From Pseudomonas huaxiensis (GTDB lineage Bacteria > Pseudomonadota > Gammaproteobacteria > Pseudomonadales > Pseudomonadaceae), in contig NZ_QKVL01000033.1 of the NCBI RefSeq assembly GCF_003231275.1, positions 1-64,000 on the forward strand: a DNA stretch of 64,000 bases, read 5' to 3'. The stretch's first letter is position 1. Each line of letters begins with the position of its first letter. Position numbers and translations under genes: made by a program. The notes under the pieces were generated by a model that had not been told where the DNA came from, did no database searches, and saw only the letters and a program-made list of their open reading frames with translations. This document shows, piece after piece, positions 8,169 through 17,521 of the stretch.

Positions 8169-10085
8169 ATGTACCGTTGGATGGCCCAGCACCTGGGTAA
8201 TGTGAGCGTCAACCTCAAGCTGGGCATCGGCTTCAGCATCGTCCTGCTGCTGACCCTGGTGATCACCCTCACCGGTTGGCTGGGCCTCGAAGGCGTGATC
8301 AACCGTGGCGACAAGCTCGGCGAAATCTCCGAGGTGTACCAGGGCACCCAGGTCCTGCGCATTGCCCGCCAGAGCTACGAACACAACCGCGATGCCGCGT
8401 CGACCACGTTGGTGGAAAACGCCCTGGCGTCACTGGACGGTGTGCTGCAGAACGTCAGCAAGCGCGTCAGCGAGGCCGAAGACAGCAAGCGCCTGCAACA
8501 GCAGCGCGACGCCGTGCAGGCCTACCAGCGTTACTTCGCCGACCTGAAAGCCGCCGCGGACGCCCGCGAGGCCGCCCGTGCCGCACTCGGCGCCAGCGCC
8601 GACAAGGCCGCAGGACTGCTTGCCCAGGTCGAGCAGGCGCTGCTGCAGAGCGGCGACGCCGTGCTGTTCAACAACGCCGTTGAAGTGTCCAAACTGCTAC
8701 AGCAGGCACGCTTCCAGGTCCGTGGCTACACCTACAGCGCCAAACCTGAATTCCAGCAGACCGCGCTGACCGCCATCGACCAGGCGGTCGCCTTGCTCAA
8801 GGCCCTGCCGGGCAAAATCCCAAGCGAGCACCACGCCAACCTCGGCAGCGCCACCGAATCGCTGGGCGTCTATCGCGGCGCCGTGGTGCAGTTCGGCACC
8901 GCCCAGGAAGCCAGTGACCAGGCCCTGCGGCTGATGGGCGAACAAGGCACCAGGCTGCTCAACCTGAGCATGGAACTGACCAAGTCCCAGACCCAACTGC
9001 GCGATGCCGAATCGAAGAACGCCAAGTCGACCCTGGCCCTCGCCACGGTGCTGGCCATGCTGTTCGGCGTGATCGCTTCCTGGGCCATCACCCGGCAGAT
9101 CATCGTTCCCCTGCGCCACACCCTGACCGCCGTGGACCGCATCGCCAGCGGCGACCTCAGCCACGACCTCACCGACCAGCGTCTCGACGAAATGGGCCAG
9201 TTGCAGCGCAGCATGCAGCGCATGACCGTCAGCTTGCGCGAGCTGATCGGTGGCATCAGCGACGGCGTCACCCAGATTGCCAGCGCCGCCGAAGAACTCT
9301 CCGCCGTTACCGAGCAGACCAGTGCCGGGGTCAACAGCCAGAAAGTCGAGACCGATCAGGTTGCCACCGCCATGAACGAAATGGCCGCGACCGTGCATGA
9401 AGTCGCGCGCAACGCCGAGGAAGCCTCCGAGGCGGCGCTGATGGCCGACCAGCAGGCCCGCGAGGGTGACCGCGTGGTATCCGAGGTGATTGCGCAGATC
9501 GAGCGCCTGGCCAAGGAAGTGGGTAACTCCAGCGCGGCGATGAACAAGCTCAAGTCCGAGAGCGAGAAGATCGGCAGCGTGCTCGATGTGATCAAGTCGG
9601 TGGCCCAGCAGACCAACCTCCTGGCGCTCAATGCCGCCATCGAAGCAGCCCGTGCGGGCGAGGCCGGACGTGGTTTCGCCGTGGTCGCCGACGAAGTGCG
9701 CAGCCTGGCCCAGCGCACTCAGCAGTCCACCGAGGAGATCGAAGAACTGATCGCCGGCTTGCAGAGCGGTACCCAGCAGGTCGCCAGCGTCATGGACAAC
9801 AGCCGTGGTCTGACCGAAAGCAGCGTCGAACTGACCCGTAGTGCGGGTGTTTCGCTGGAAACCATTACCCGCACGGTGTCGTCGATCCAGTCGATGAACC
9901 AGCAAATTGCGGCGGCGGCAGAGCAGCAGAGCGCCGTGGCGGAAGAAATCAATCGCAGTGTGATGAGCGTGCGCGACGTGTCGGATCAGACCAGCGCGGC
10001 GAGCGAAGAGACGGCGGCGTCCAGCGTAGAGCTGGCGCGGCTGGGGACACATTTGCAGGGGCTGGTGGCGCGGTTCCGGATCTGA
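8169..10085 (+). CDS. Methyl-accepting chemotaxis protein, HBM sensor type (McpK/McpS-like)
   Basis: A 638-residue chemoreceptor. It has TM1 at about residues 17-38, a ~245-residue all-helical periplasmic domain of the size and heptad character of helical bimodular (HBM) sensors, TM2 at about 285-305, a HAMP domain, and a full signalling domain with the conserved hairpin tip (QQTNLLALNAAIEAARAGE). HBM receptors such as P. putida McpS and P. aeruginosa McpK bind TCA-cycle acids; I recall PAO1 mcpK at the same position after rsmE, so orthology is likely but the ligand is inferred. ATG 8169 is chosen for its GGAG; an earlier in-frame start lacks one. Confidence 0.88.
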   Translation: MYRWMAQHLGNVSVNLKLGIGFSIVLLLTLVITLTGWLGLEGVINRGDKLGEISEVYQGTQVLRIARQSYEHNRDAASTTLVENALASLDGVLQNVSKRVSEAEDSKRLQQQRDAVQAYQRYFADLKAAADAREAARAALGASADKAAGLLAQVEQALLQSGDAVLFNNAVEVSKLLQQARFQVRGYTYSAKPEFQQTALTAIDQAVALLKALPGKIPSEHHANLGSATESLGVYRGAVVQFGTAQEASDQALRLMGEQGTRLLNLSMELTKSQTQLRDAESKNAKSTLALATVLAMLFGVIASWAITRQIIVPLRHTLTAVDRIASGDLSHDLTDQRLDEMGQLQRSMQRMTVSLRELIGGISDGVTQIASAAEELSAVTEQTSAGVNSQKVETDQVATAMNEMAATVHEVARNAEEASEAALMADQQAREGDRVVSEVIAQIERLAKEVGNSSAAMNKLKSESEKIGSVLDVIKSVAQQTNLLALNAAIEAARAGEAGRGFAVVADEVRSLAQRTQQSTEEIEELIAGLQSGTQQVASVMDNSRGLTESSVELTRSAGVSLETITRTVSSIQSMNQQIAAAAEQQSAVAEEINRSVMSVRDVSDQTSAASEETAASSVELARLGTHLQGLVARFRI

Positions 10086-10089
10086 CGTG

Positions 10090-10165
10090 AGGGCCTCTCG
10101 CGAGCAAGCTCGCTCCTACAGAGACCTGTAGGAGCGAGCTTGTCGGAACGCCGAACCGTCGCGAG
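10090..10165. repeat. REP pair (REPIN-like hairpin)
   Basis: Head-to-head cores GCGAGCAAGCTCGCTCCTACAG and CTGTAGGAGCGAGCTTGTCGG lie between the convergent ends of the chemoreceptor gene and the ABC ATPase gene. A long hairpin is possible and may serve as a transcript barrier. Confidence 0.8.
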
Positions 10166-10167
10166 AA

Positions 10168-10902
10168 TTACAGGACCTGACGCAGGAACGCCTGGGCCCG
10201 CAGGTCCTTCGGCGTGGTGAAGAATTCCTCCGGCGGCGAATCTTCCAGCAGTTTGCCGTGATCGAAGAACAGCACCCGGTCCGCCACTTCCCGGGCAAAG
10301 CCCATTTCGTGGGTTACGCAGACCATGGTCATGCCTTCCTGGGCCAGGGTCTTCATCACGTCCAGCACCTCGCCGACCATTTCCGGGTCCAGCGCCGAGG
10401 TGGGCTCGTCGAACAGCATGACTTTCGGGTCCATCGCCAGCGCCCGGGCAATCGCTACGCGCTGCTGCTGGCCACCCGAGAGCCGCGACGGGTACTCGTT
10501 GGCCTTCTGGCCGATCCCGACCTTCTCCAGCAGCGCCCGCGCCTTGGCCTCGCGCTCGGCCTTGCCACGCTTGCGCACGACTTTCTGCGCCAGGCACAGG
10601 TTCTCCAGCACGGTCATGTGCGGGAACAGGTTGAAGTGCTGGAACACCATGCCGACTTCACGACGGTAGGCGTTGACGTCGGTCTTCGGGTCGGCCAGTT
10701 GCAGACCGTCGATGGCGACGCTGCCAGCATCGAACGACTCCAGGCCGTTCAGGCAGCGCAGGAAGGTCGATTTGCCGGAGCCGGACGGGCCGAGCACCAC
10801 CAGCACTTCGCCGCGAGCGACGTTGGTGCTGACGTTATCCACAGCCCGCACCACCTGGCCGCGGGTGTCGAAGACTTTTACCAGATCACGGACTTCAATC
10901 AC
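10168..10902 (-). CDS. Polar amino-acid ABC transporter, ATP-binding protein
   Basis: Energises the importer encoded by this gene and the next two. Walker A GPSGSGKST, signature LSGGQQQR, Walker B VMLFDEPTSALDPE and the switch histidine in VCVTHE place it in the HisP/GlnQ class for polar amino acids. A GTG start at 10902 (GGAGG 10 nt upstream, 244 residues) is preferred over a TTG at 10911, which sits almost on the same GGAGG. The start overlaps the end of the permease gene (10895). Substrate is unknown; glutamine or a related amino acid is a reasonable guess. Confidence 0.92.
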   Translation of the reverse strand: MIEVRDLVKVFDTRGQVVRAVDNVSTNVARGEVLVVLGPSGSGKSTFLRCLNGLESFDAGSVAIDGLQLADPKTDVNAYRREVGMVFQHFNLFPHMTVLENLCLAQKVVRKRGKAEREAKARALLEKVGIGQKANEYPSRLSGGQQQRVAIARALAMDPKVMLFDEPTSALDPEMVGEVLDVMKTLAQEGMTMVCVTHEMGFAREVADRVLFFDHGKLLEDSPPEEFFTTPKDLRAQAFLRQVL

Positions 10903-11872
10903 TTTGCGCAAGCCTCCGCTCGAGCCGGCTGGCGAAATGCGACAGCGGCAGGTTGATCAGCAGGTACAGCCCGGCGACGCAGAACCAGATCTCGAAAGTC
11001 GAGAACGAGGTGGTGATCGCCTCCCGGCCACTCTTGGTCAGTTCGGTGATGGCGATCACCGAGACCAGCGACGTGTCCTTGACCAGGCTGATGAACTGCC
11101 CGGCCAGCGGCGGCAGCACGCGCTTGAACGCTTGCGGCAGAACCACGTGGCGCATCGACTGGGCGGCGCTCAGGCCCAGGGAACGAGCGGCCTCGCCCTG
11201 CCCCCTGGCGATGGACTGCACGCCCGCTCGGACGATCTCCGCCACATAGGCGCCAGTGAACAGCGCCAGCGCGGCAACCCCGGCGAACTCGCGGGAGAGG
11301 TTGAGCACGGTGCCGATGAAGAAATAGAAAATGAAGATCTGCACCAGCAACGGCGTGCCGCGCACCAGCTCGACATACACCGTGGACAGGTCACGCAGGG
11401 TCGGGTTGCTGGAGAGACGACACAGCCCGGCGAACAGACCGATCAACAGACCGATGATCCCGGACGCCACGGAAATCCACACCGTGGTCCACAGCCCCCA
11501 GGCCAGCGGGCCGGCCGCCCAGTGGTGGGTCAGGCCGATCAGGTCGCCCTCGGCAACGTCATCGCCCTTGGCCAGTTGCAGGCTGGCCTGGTCGACGTCC
11601 AGCACCTGCTCGGTGCCGTCTTCGTCACGCAGGGTCACCCGCGCGGTGTCGCCCTGGCGCACGATGTCCTGCACCGTGCCGTAGCCGGAGGCGCGATGTG
11701 CTTCCTCGGCCTGGTAGGCGAAATACTGCGGGATGCGGTTCCAGCGCCACTCGTAGGAAATCATCGAGGTGGCGAAATACAGACTGATCGCCAGTCCGAC
11801 CAGGACCAGCGCGGTCAGCCCGTGCCAGGGCCACTGGGATTTCTTGTGTTTGATCACGTTGGGATTCCCCAT
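10895..11872 (-). CDS. Polar amino-acid ABC transporter, permease with periplasmic insert
   Basis: The membrane subunit of the importer. The C-terminal ~200 residues are a standard HisMQ-type permease with the EAA loop (GEAARSLGLSAAQSMRHVVL) and VELVRGTPLLVQIF start. Before it are one membrane helix (about residues 15-35) and some 65 extra residues rich in charged and beta-forming segments (TARVTLRDEDGTEQVLDVD) that should face the periplasm. That makes it 325 residues against roughly 220-250 for simple family members. ATG 11872 is used; it has no strong ribosome site and abuts a hairpin repeat. Confidence 0.88.
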   Translation of the reverse strand: MGNPNVIKHKKSQWPWHGLTALVLVGLAISLYFATSMISYEWRWNRIPQYFAYQAEEAHRASGYGTVQDIVRQGDTARVTLRDEDGTEQVLDVDQASLQLAKGDDVAEGDLIGLTHHWAAGPLAWGLWTTVWISVASGIIGLLIGLFAGLCRLSSNPTLRDLSTVYVELVRGTPLLVQIFIFYFFIGTVLNLSREFAGVAALALFTGAYVAEIVRAGVQSIARGQGEAARSLGLSAAQSMRHVVLPQAFKRVLPPLAGQFISLVKDTSLVSVIAITELTKSGREAITTSFSTFEIWFCVAGLYLLINLPLSHFASRLERRLAQSD

Positions 11873-11875
11873 TAA

Positions 11876-11965
11876 GCCGAAAGCCGCAAGCAACAAGCTG
11901 CAAGTAAAAGCGGGTCGATGGCGATCCGCCTTTTCTTGCAGCTTGCAGCTTGCGGCTTGGAGCTG
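11876..11965. repeat. AGCTGCAAG-type long hairpin repeat, copy 2
   Basis: Left arm AAGCCGCAAGCAACAAGCTG then CAAG faces right arm CTTGCAGCTTGCAGCTTGCGG then CTT, with GGATCGCC/GGCGATCC-like pairing near the loop. It sits between the binding-protein gene and the permease gene of one transporter operon, so it would be inside the transcript. Confidence 0.8.
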
Positions 11966-11969
11966 TCGC

Positions 11970-12770
11970 TTATTCCATGTCCTTCAGCCACTCGGTCTTC
12001 TTGAACCACTTGTCGTGGATTCGATCGTAGGTGCCGTCGTGCTTGATCTGGTGCAGGAAGTTGTTGATGAAGTTGATGCTGTCGTAGTCGCCTTTCTTCA
12101 GACCGAAGGCCAGCGGCTCGTAGGTGAACGGTTCGTCGAGGTAGACCAGCTTGCCGGCGCCGACCTTGGTCACTGCCACCACGTTGTAGGGTGCGTCGTA
12201 GACGAAGGCATCAGCCTTGCCGTTGACCACGTCCAGTACGCCTTCCTGTTCGTTGTCGTAGCCATGGTACTGGGCCTTGCCGATCAATTTCTTGGCGACC
12301 ATCTCACCGGTGGTGCCCAGCTTGGAGGTCAGGCGGTATTCAGGGCTGTTGAGGTCTTTATAGGACTTGATCTTGCCTTCCAGTTCCTTGCGAATCAGCA
12401 GGGTCTGGCCGACAACGATGAAGGGCTCGCTGAAGTTCAGCTTCAGGTTGCGTTCCTGGGTCAGGGTCATGCCGCTGGTGATGATGTCGAACTTGTTGGT
12501 CATCAGTGCCGGGATGATGCCGTCATAGGCGGTGGAAACCATCTCCAGCTTGACGCCCATGGACTTGGCCATGGCCTTGATGATGTCCACTTCGAAGCCG
12601 ATGATCTCGCCACGCTTGTTGGTCATCTCGAACGGCATGTAGGTAGGGTCCATGCCCACCCGCAGGGTGCCGCGCTTGACCGCGTCATCGATGGCGCCGG
12701 CTTGTGCGGTGCTGACCGCGACAGTGGCGGCGACGCCGACCAGCAACATCGACAGGTACTTTTTGAACAT
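11970..12770 (-). CDS. Polar amino-acid ABC transporter, periplasmic binding protein
   Basis: The solute receptor of the importer. It has an N-terminal signal peptide (MFKKYLSMLLVGVAATVAV, cleavage likely after AQA near residue 25), then an SBP_bac_3 fold with the family start GTLRVGMDPTYMPFEM, the signature GEIIGFEVDII and a C-terminal LKKGDYDSINFINNFL. Length 266 is typical. ATG 12770 is chosen over the preceding GTG because it gives the better signal peptide and has GGGGAA upstream. It is the first gene of the minus-strand operon. Confidence 0.92.
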   Translation of the reverse strand: MFKKYLSMLLVGVAATVAVSTAQAGAIDDAVKRGTLRVGMDPTYMPFEMTNKRGEIIGFEVDIIKAMAKSMGVKLEMVSTAYDGIIPALMTNKFDIITSGMTLTQERNLKLNFSEPFIVVGQTLLIRKELEGKIKSYKDLNSPEYRLTSKLGTTGEMVAKKLIGKAQYHGYDNEQEGVLDVVNGKADAFVYDAPYNVVAVTKVGAGKLVYLDEPFTYEPLAFGLKKGDYDSINFINNFLHQIKHDGTYDRIHDKWFKKTEWLKDME

Positions 12771-12915
12771 CACCAGGTTCCCCCAACAAGAAAACGCTTA
12801 ATTTTATTGTTGCGCGAAAAGTCCTACAGACGTCGCGCGATAGTCGGGGCGGGATGCTAACGCATGAGCGGCATGGGACCTAGCACCCATGACGACTTTG
12901 TTACTTATTGATACC

Positions 12916-12951
12916 AGAAAAACAGCGCGGGGCGACGAATGTCGCCCCGCG
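12916..12951 (-). terminator. Terminator of mdoGH
   Basis: Perfect 11-bp arms (CGCGGGGCGAC and GTCGCCCCGCG) around GAAT are followed on the minus strand by CTGTTTTT. It lies 7 bp downstream of the mdoH stop. Confidence 0.85.
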
Positions 12952-12957
12952 TGGGGA

Positions 12958-15531
12958 TCAGGCATTGGCCAGCGTTGGCTGGGCTGCCTCTTCGGGATGC
13001 AGAGGCAGCAGCGGCGAGTGCGGATCGTTGTCGATCGACTGACGCCAGACGTCCAGCCAGGCACTGTTGTGCTCGGCCCAGACGCGGTCGTGCAGCCGGG
13101 ACAGGGCGACCGGATCGCTGAGCAGCGCCAGACGGGTATTGCCGTCCAGGCCCGACGGCCCGACCTGCAATGCCTTGGCGATGCGCTCGGCGCGCAGCGC
13201 CTCGATCGGCTCGGCGACCGCATGGCGAGCGGTGGCCAGGGCGCAAGCCAGGGCGTTCTGCTGTGGATCGACCACGGCCCGGACGAAACCGTCGTGCAGC
13301 GCGTGCCAGCGGTTCTCGTGGGTGTACTGGTCGGTGGCCAACAGCTCAGGCGGCGTCGCGTATTCCTCAGGGATGAGGAACAGCTTCTCGTCCTTGGCGC
13401 GCAGGCCCAGGTTGACCCGACTGGAAATCACCGACACCGGGATCGACAGGGTCAGCGAGCCCACGATCGGTACCAGCCACCACAGGAAGCTCGGGTTCAG
13501 CCAAGCCACCAGCAGCGCCCAGGCCACGCCCAGCAAGGTCTGCGGACCATGACGGCGGACCGCTTCGCTCCACGGCGTGGAGTCGTCGTCACGTTGCGGC
13601 GAGTTCCAGGTCGCGGCCCAGCCGAGGAACGCGGCGAGGACGAAACGGGTGTGGAAAATCATCCGCACCGGCGCCAGCAGCATGGAGAACAGCATCTCCA
13701 GCAGCATCGACAGGGTGACCTTGATCCGCCCGCCAAACTCCGTCGCGCCCTTGGCCCAGATCAGAATGACGCTGAGCAGCTTGGGCAGGAACAGCAGCAC
13801 GATGGTGGTGGAGAACAGCGCGATGGCTTTTTCCGGGTGCCACTGCGGCCACAGCGGGTACAACTGCCGTGGTTCGAGGAAGTACTGCGGCTCCATCAGG
13901 GTGTTGGTCGCCAGCAGCGCGGTGGACAGCACCAGGAAGAAGAACCACAACGGCGCCGACAGGTAGGACATCACCCCGGTGAGGAACACCGCACGGTGCA
14001 CCGGGTGCATGCCCTTGACCAGGAACAGGCGGAAGTTCATCAGGTTGCCGTGGCACCAGCGTCGGTCGCGCTTGAGCTCGTCGAGCAGGTTCGGCGGCAG
14101 TTCTTCGTAGCTGCCCGGCAGGTCGTAGGCAATCCACACGCCCCAGCCGGCGCGGCGCATCAGCGCGGCTTCGACGAAGTCGTGGGAGAGAATCGCACCG
14201 GCGAAAGCGCCCTTGCCCGGCAACGGCGCCAGGGCGCAGTGCTCAATGAAGGGCTTCATGCGGATGATCGCGTTGTGCCCCCAGTAGTGCGACTCACCCA
14301 GTTGCCAGAAGTGCAGGCCAGCAGTGAACAGTGGGCCGTAGACGCGGGTGGCGAACTGCTGCATGCGCGCATACAGGGTGTCCATGCCCGAGGCTTTCGG
14401 CGCGGTCTGGATGATCCCGGCGTCCGGGTTGGCTTCCATCAACCGAACCAGGCTGGAGAGGCAGTCGCCGCTCATTACGCTGTCGGCGTCGAGGACCACC
14501 ATGTAGCGGTAGTCGCTGCCCCAACGGCGGCAGAAGTCGTCGAGGTTGCCGCTCTTGCGCTTCACACGGCGACGGCGGCGACGGTAGAAGATCCGCCCGA
14601 AGCCCTTGGCCTCGCGGCAGACTTCCAGCCAGGCCTGTTGCTCGGCCACGGCAATGTCGGGGTCGTTGGTGTCGCTGAGGATGAAGAAGTCGAAACGGTC
14701 GAGGTTACCGGTGGCGGCGACCGACTCGAAAGTCGCGCGCAGGCCGGCGAACACCCGTGGCACGTCTTCGTTGCAGATCGGCATGACCAGCGCGGTACGC
14801 GCGCCCGCCTCGATCGGCTCATTGCCGGCACTGCTGCCGGAGATGCGGTATTTGTCGCGCCCGGTGAGCAGTTCGAGGAAGCCCATCAGGGCGGTCCAGA
14901 AACCCGCCGACACCCAGCAGAACAGAATGCCGAACAGAATCAGGATGGACGTCTGCAAAGCATACGGCCAGACCTGCGCAGCGGTCTGCAGCAGTGGCTG
15001 GTGCATGACTTCGTCGAGGTCGACGAACGACCAGCCCTGATACGGCAGGATGCCTTTCATGTACCAGCCGGCGACGATGGTCTGACCGATCATCAGTGCC
15101 AGCAGGATGTAGCGGCGCATCGAGCCAACCCAGCGCCAGCGGGCCTTGGGCAGCTCACGCTGCTCAGGGGCCGGGGCGTTGGTGCGGCCGGTCAGACGGC
15201 GCCAGCCACGAACCAGGATGTTGGTCCGCCATGGCTCGGGGATCACCCGGGTGCGACGGATCGGCGGGGTCGCCTTGAGGCAGACCCGGCCGCTGGCGTC
15301 GAGGCCGAGCATCTCGGCCTCTTCCATATCGGTGGCGCTGAGCAGGCTCAGGCGGCTGCCGACCGAACCCTGGGCGGGCTCGGCATCGACGGCGCTCGGC
15401 TGCGCAGACAGGCGCTGGTGCAACTCGCTGAACGAGTTGCAGTTGGCGAGTTCCGCCCGCTGCTCGTCGCTCAGGGGTAGATGGGCCAGGTACTCGGCAA
15501 GCGACTCTGGCCGTGCTGAAGAGTTACTCAT
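12958..15531 (-). CDS. mdoH: Glucans biosynthesis glucosyltransferase H
   Basis: An inner-membrane family-2 glycosyltransferase that polymerises the beta-1,2 backbone of osmoregulated periplasmic glucans (opgH is the synonym). At 857 residues it has multiple N- and C-terminal membrane helices and a central cytoplasmic GT2 domain with the acidic motif VLDADSVMSGD and the processive-enzyme motif DRRWCHGN. Its ATG lies inside the last codons of mdoG (8-nt overlap), so the two are translationally coupled; the terminator follows directly. Confidence 0.96.
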   Translation of the reverse strand: MSNSSARPESLAEYLAHLPLSDEQRAELANCNSFSELHQRLSAQPSAVDAEPAQGSVGSRLSLLSATDMEEAEMLGLDASGRVCLKATPPIRRTRVIPEPWRTNILVRGWRRLTGRTNAPAPEQRELPKARWRWVGSMRRYILLALMIGQTIVAGWYMKGILPYQGWSFVDLDEVMHQPLLQTAAQVWPYALQTSILILFGILFCWVSAGFWTALMGFLELLTGRDKYRISGSSAGNEPIEAGARTALVMPICNEDVPRVFAGLRATFESVAATGNLDRFDFFILSDTNDPDIAVAEQQAWLEVCREAKGFGRIFYRRRRRRVKRKSGNLDDFCRRWGSDYRYMVVLDADSVMSGDCLSSLVRLMEANPDAGIIQTAPKASGMDTLYARMQQFATRVYGPLFTAGLHFWQLGESHYWGHNAIIRMKPFIEHCALAPLPGKGAFAGAILSHDFVEAALMRRAGWGVWIAYDLPGSYEELPPNLLDELKRDRRWCHGNLMNFRLFLVKGMHPVHRAVFLTGVMSYLSAPLWFFFLVLSTALLATNTLMEPQYFLEPRQLYPLWPQWHPEKAIALFSTTIVLLFLPKLLSVILIWAKGATEFGGRIKVTLSMLLEMLFSMLLAPVRMIFHTRFVLAAFLGWAATWNSPQRDDDSTPWSEAVRRHGPQTLLGVAWALLVAWLNPSFLWWLVPIVGSLTLSIPVSVISSRVNLGLRAKDEKLFLIPEEYATPPELLATDQYTHENRWHALHDGFVRAVVDPQQNALACALATARHAVAEPIEALRAERIAKALQVGPSGLDGNTRLALLSDPVALSRLHDRVWAEHNSAWLDVWRQSIDNDPHSPLLPLHPEEAAQPTLANA

Positions 15532-17257
15532 CGGCTGGCAACTGATAGCTCCAGGTCTCGGTCAACACCTGTTCGGTGGTCGCCGGGGCCCCAGTAGTGG
15601 GCGCCGCTTCAGCGGCAGGCTGCTCGGCAGGTTGCTCGGCCTTCGCGGCTTTAGCGGCGGCCTTGTCCTGCTTGGCAGGTTTTTCCTGTTTTTCCTGCTT
15701 CTCGGGTTTGTCCGGCTCGACCGGGACGTCGCGAACCAGGGCGGCGCGCATTTCGACGGCCTTGCCCGGATCCTTGACCTTCATCCGCAGGGTCAGGCGC
15801 CAGCCCTTGATTTCAGGGTTGTAGCGCAGGTTGTTCTCAACCAGCTCGGCGTTGTCGCCCAGGCTGACCTGGCTGCGGACCGCCGCGTCTTCCGGCAGGG
15901 CCGCAAGGACCGGGCCTTCGAAGTCGACCAGGAAGGCCACGCTGCCATCCGGCTGGCGGATCAGGTTGGACTGTTTGACGTCGCCGGTGGAACGCAGGGT
16001 CTGCTTGACCCAGCCGAGGTTCGGCGAATGGTAGGCCGACTCGTCCATGGTCCAGTGCAAGCGGTATTCATATTCGAACGGGACGCCTGGCTCAGGCAGC
16101 TTTTCCGGGCTCCAGAACGCAACGATGTTGTCGTTGGTTTCGTCAGCGGTCGGGATTTCCACTAGGTCGACGGTGCCTTTGCCCCAGTCACCGCGAGGCT
16201 CGATCCAGGTGCTTGGACGCTTCTGGTAGTTGTCGTCCAGGTCTTCATAGAAGCTGAAGTTGCGGTTGCGCTGCAGCAGACCGAAGCCGCGCGGGTTTTC
16301 CACGCTGAAGTTGCTCACGGCCAGGTGTTTCGGGTTGTTCAGCGGACGCCACAGCCACTCGCCGTTACCGGCGTGGATCGACAGACCTTCGGAGTCGTGC
16401 AGCGCAGGACGGTAGTTCGGTACTCGCGACGGCTGGTTGCTGCCGAACAGGTACATGCTGGTCAGCGGGGCGATACCCAGGCGGCTGACGTGATCACGCA
16501 GGAACACCTTGGACTGCACATCGACGATGGTGTCGCTGCCCGGACGCAGGATCAGCTTGTAGGCGCCGGTGGAACGCGGCGAGTCGAGCAACGCGTAGAT
16601 CACCAGGTGCTTGTCGTTGGCTTTCGGGCGTTCGACCCAGAACTCGGTGAAGCGCGGGAATTCTTCGCCGGACGGCAGCGCGGTGTCGATGGCCAGACCA
16701 CGGGCCGACAGGCCGTACACCTGGCCCTTGCCGACGACGCGGAAGTAGCTGGCGCCGAGCAGGGTCATGATTTCGTCCTGCTTGTCCGCCTTGTTGATCG
16801 GGAACAGCACACGGAAACCGGCATAACCGAGCTGCTCGGTAGCCTTGGCGTCGAACTTCAGGTCGCCGAAATCGAAGCGGGTTGGGTCGTACTTGATTTC
16901 ATCGACGCTGGTGGCGGTGACTTCGTTGATCTTCACCGGCGTGTCGAAGTGCATGCCCTGGTGATAGAAGGACAGCTTGAAGGGGGTCTTGTCGTTGGCC
17001 CATTCGGCCTTGTCCGACAGGAAGCGGATCTTCTGGTAATCGGCGAACTTCATGTCGCGGAAGACCGCTGGCAGGTTGCTCTTTGGTGCTTCGTACTTCT
17101 GCCCGGCCAGGTCTTTCGCCTTGGCCGCTACGTCGTCAAGGTTGAACGCCCAGAGCTGGCCGGCGCTGAGCAGGCACACCAGCGCCGAACCTGCGAGCAG
17201 GGCCTTGCGCAGCCGGCTGGCAGGCATTCTTGGTGCATTACAGGGACTTACAATCAC
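15524..17257 (-). CDS. mdoG: Glucans biosynthesis protein G (periplasmic)
   Basis: The periplasmic partner of MdoH, required for making or branching osmoregulated periplasmic glucans (synonym opgG). It has a long signal peptide (about residues 1-37, ending in SAGQLWA) then the MdoG fold beginning FNLDDVAAKAKDLAGQKYEAP. Unlike enteric MdoG, the C-terminus carries a ~65-residue low-complexity extension rich in Lys, Pro, Glu and Ala (EKQEKQEKPAKQDKAAAKA) before the final ETWSYQLPADE. A GTG start at 17257 with GAGGG upstream is chosen. The 258-bp upstream region separating it from dtd should hold its promoter. Confidence 0.93.
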   Translation of the reverse strand: MIVSPCNAPRMPASRLRKALLAGSALVCLLSAGQLWAFNLDDVAAKAKDLAGQKYEAPKSNLPAVFRDMKFADYQKIRFLSDKAEWANDKTPFKLSFYHQGMHFDTPVKINEVTATSVDEIKYDPTRFDFGDLKFDAKATEQLGYAGFRVLFPINKADKQDEIMTLLGASYFRVVGKGQVYGLSARGLAIDTALPSGEEFPRFTEFWVERPKANDKHLVIYALLDSPRSTGAYKLILRPGSDTIVDVQSKVFLRDHVSRLGIAPLTSMYLFGSNQPSRVPNYRPALHDSEGLSIHAGNGEWLWRPLNNPKHLAVSNFSVENPRGFGLLQRNRNFSFYEDLDDNYQKRPSTWIEPRGDWGKGTVDLVEIPTADETNDNIVAFWSPEKLPEPGVPFEYEYRLHWTMDESAYHSPNLGWVKQTLRSTGDVKQSNLIRQPDGSVAFLVDFEGPVLAALPEDAAVRSQVSLGDNAELVENNLRYNPEIKGWRLTLRMKVKDPGKAVEMRAALVRDVPVEPDKPEKQEKQEKPAKQDKAAAKAAKAEQPAEQPAAEAAPTTGAPATTEQVLTETWSYQLPADE

Positions 17258-17521
17258 GAGCAACCCTCGCCGAAAACAGATCTAGAGAACCAACGGCCAG
17301 CTACACATGCCGGGTTGGCGAGCACTGTTCGGACTCCGAAAGGGCTTAATGATTCCCCATACGGTTCCGGACAGTTCTCGAATCAGAGTGAAACAGGCCG
17401 TCGAACGTCGGCCCACGTAGCGCGCGATTATCTAGCAGGCTGCGTTACAACGCATCAGGGCCAGCCAACTATTTTTGCTGTAAAACCCATTGTTTTCCTG
17501 CAAACAGGGGGTTTTTTGTCT

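Noticed and set aside
12889..15480. 863-codon plus-strand open frame opposite mdoH
   Set aside because: Shadow of the mdoH reading frame; rich in Gln, Arg and His as expected of antisense GC-rich frames, with no ribosome site.
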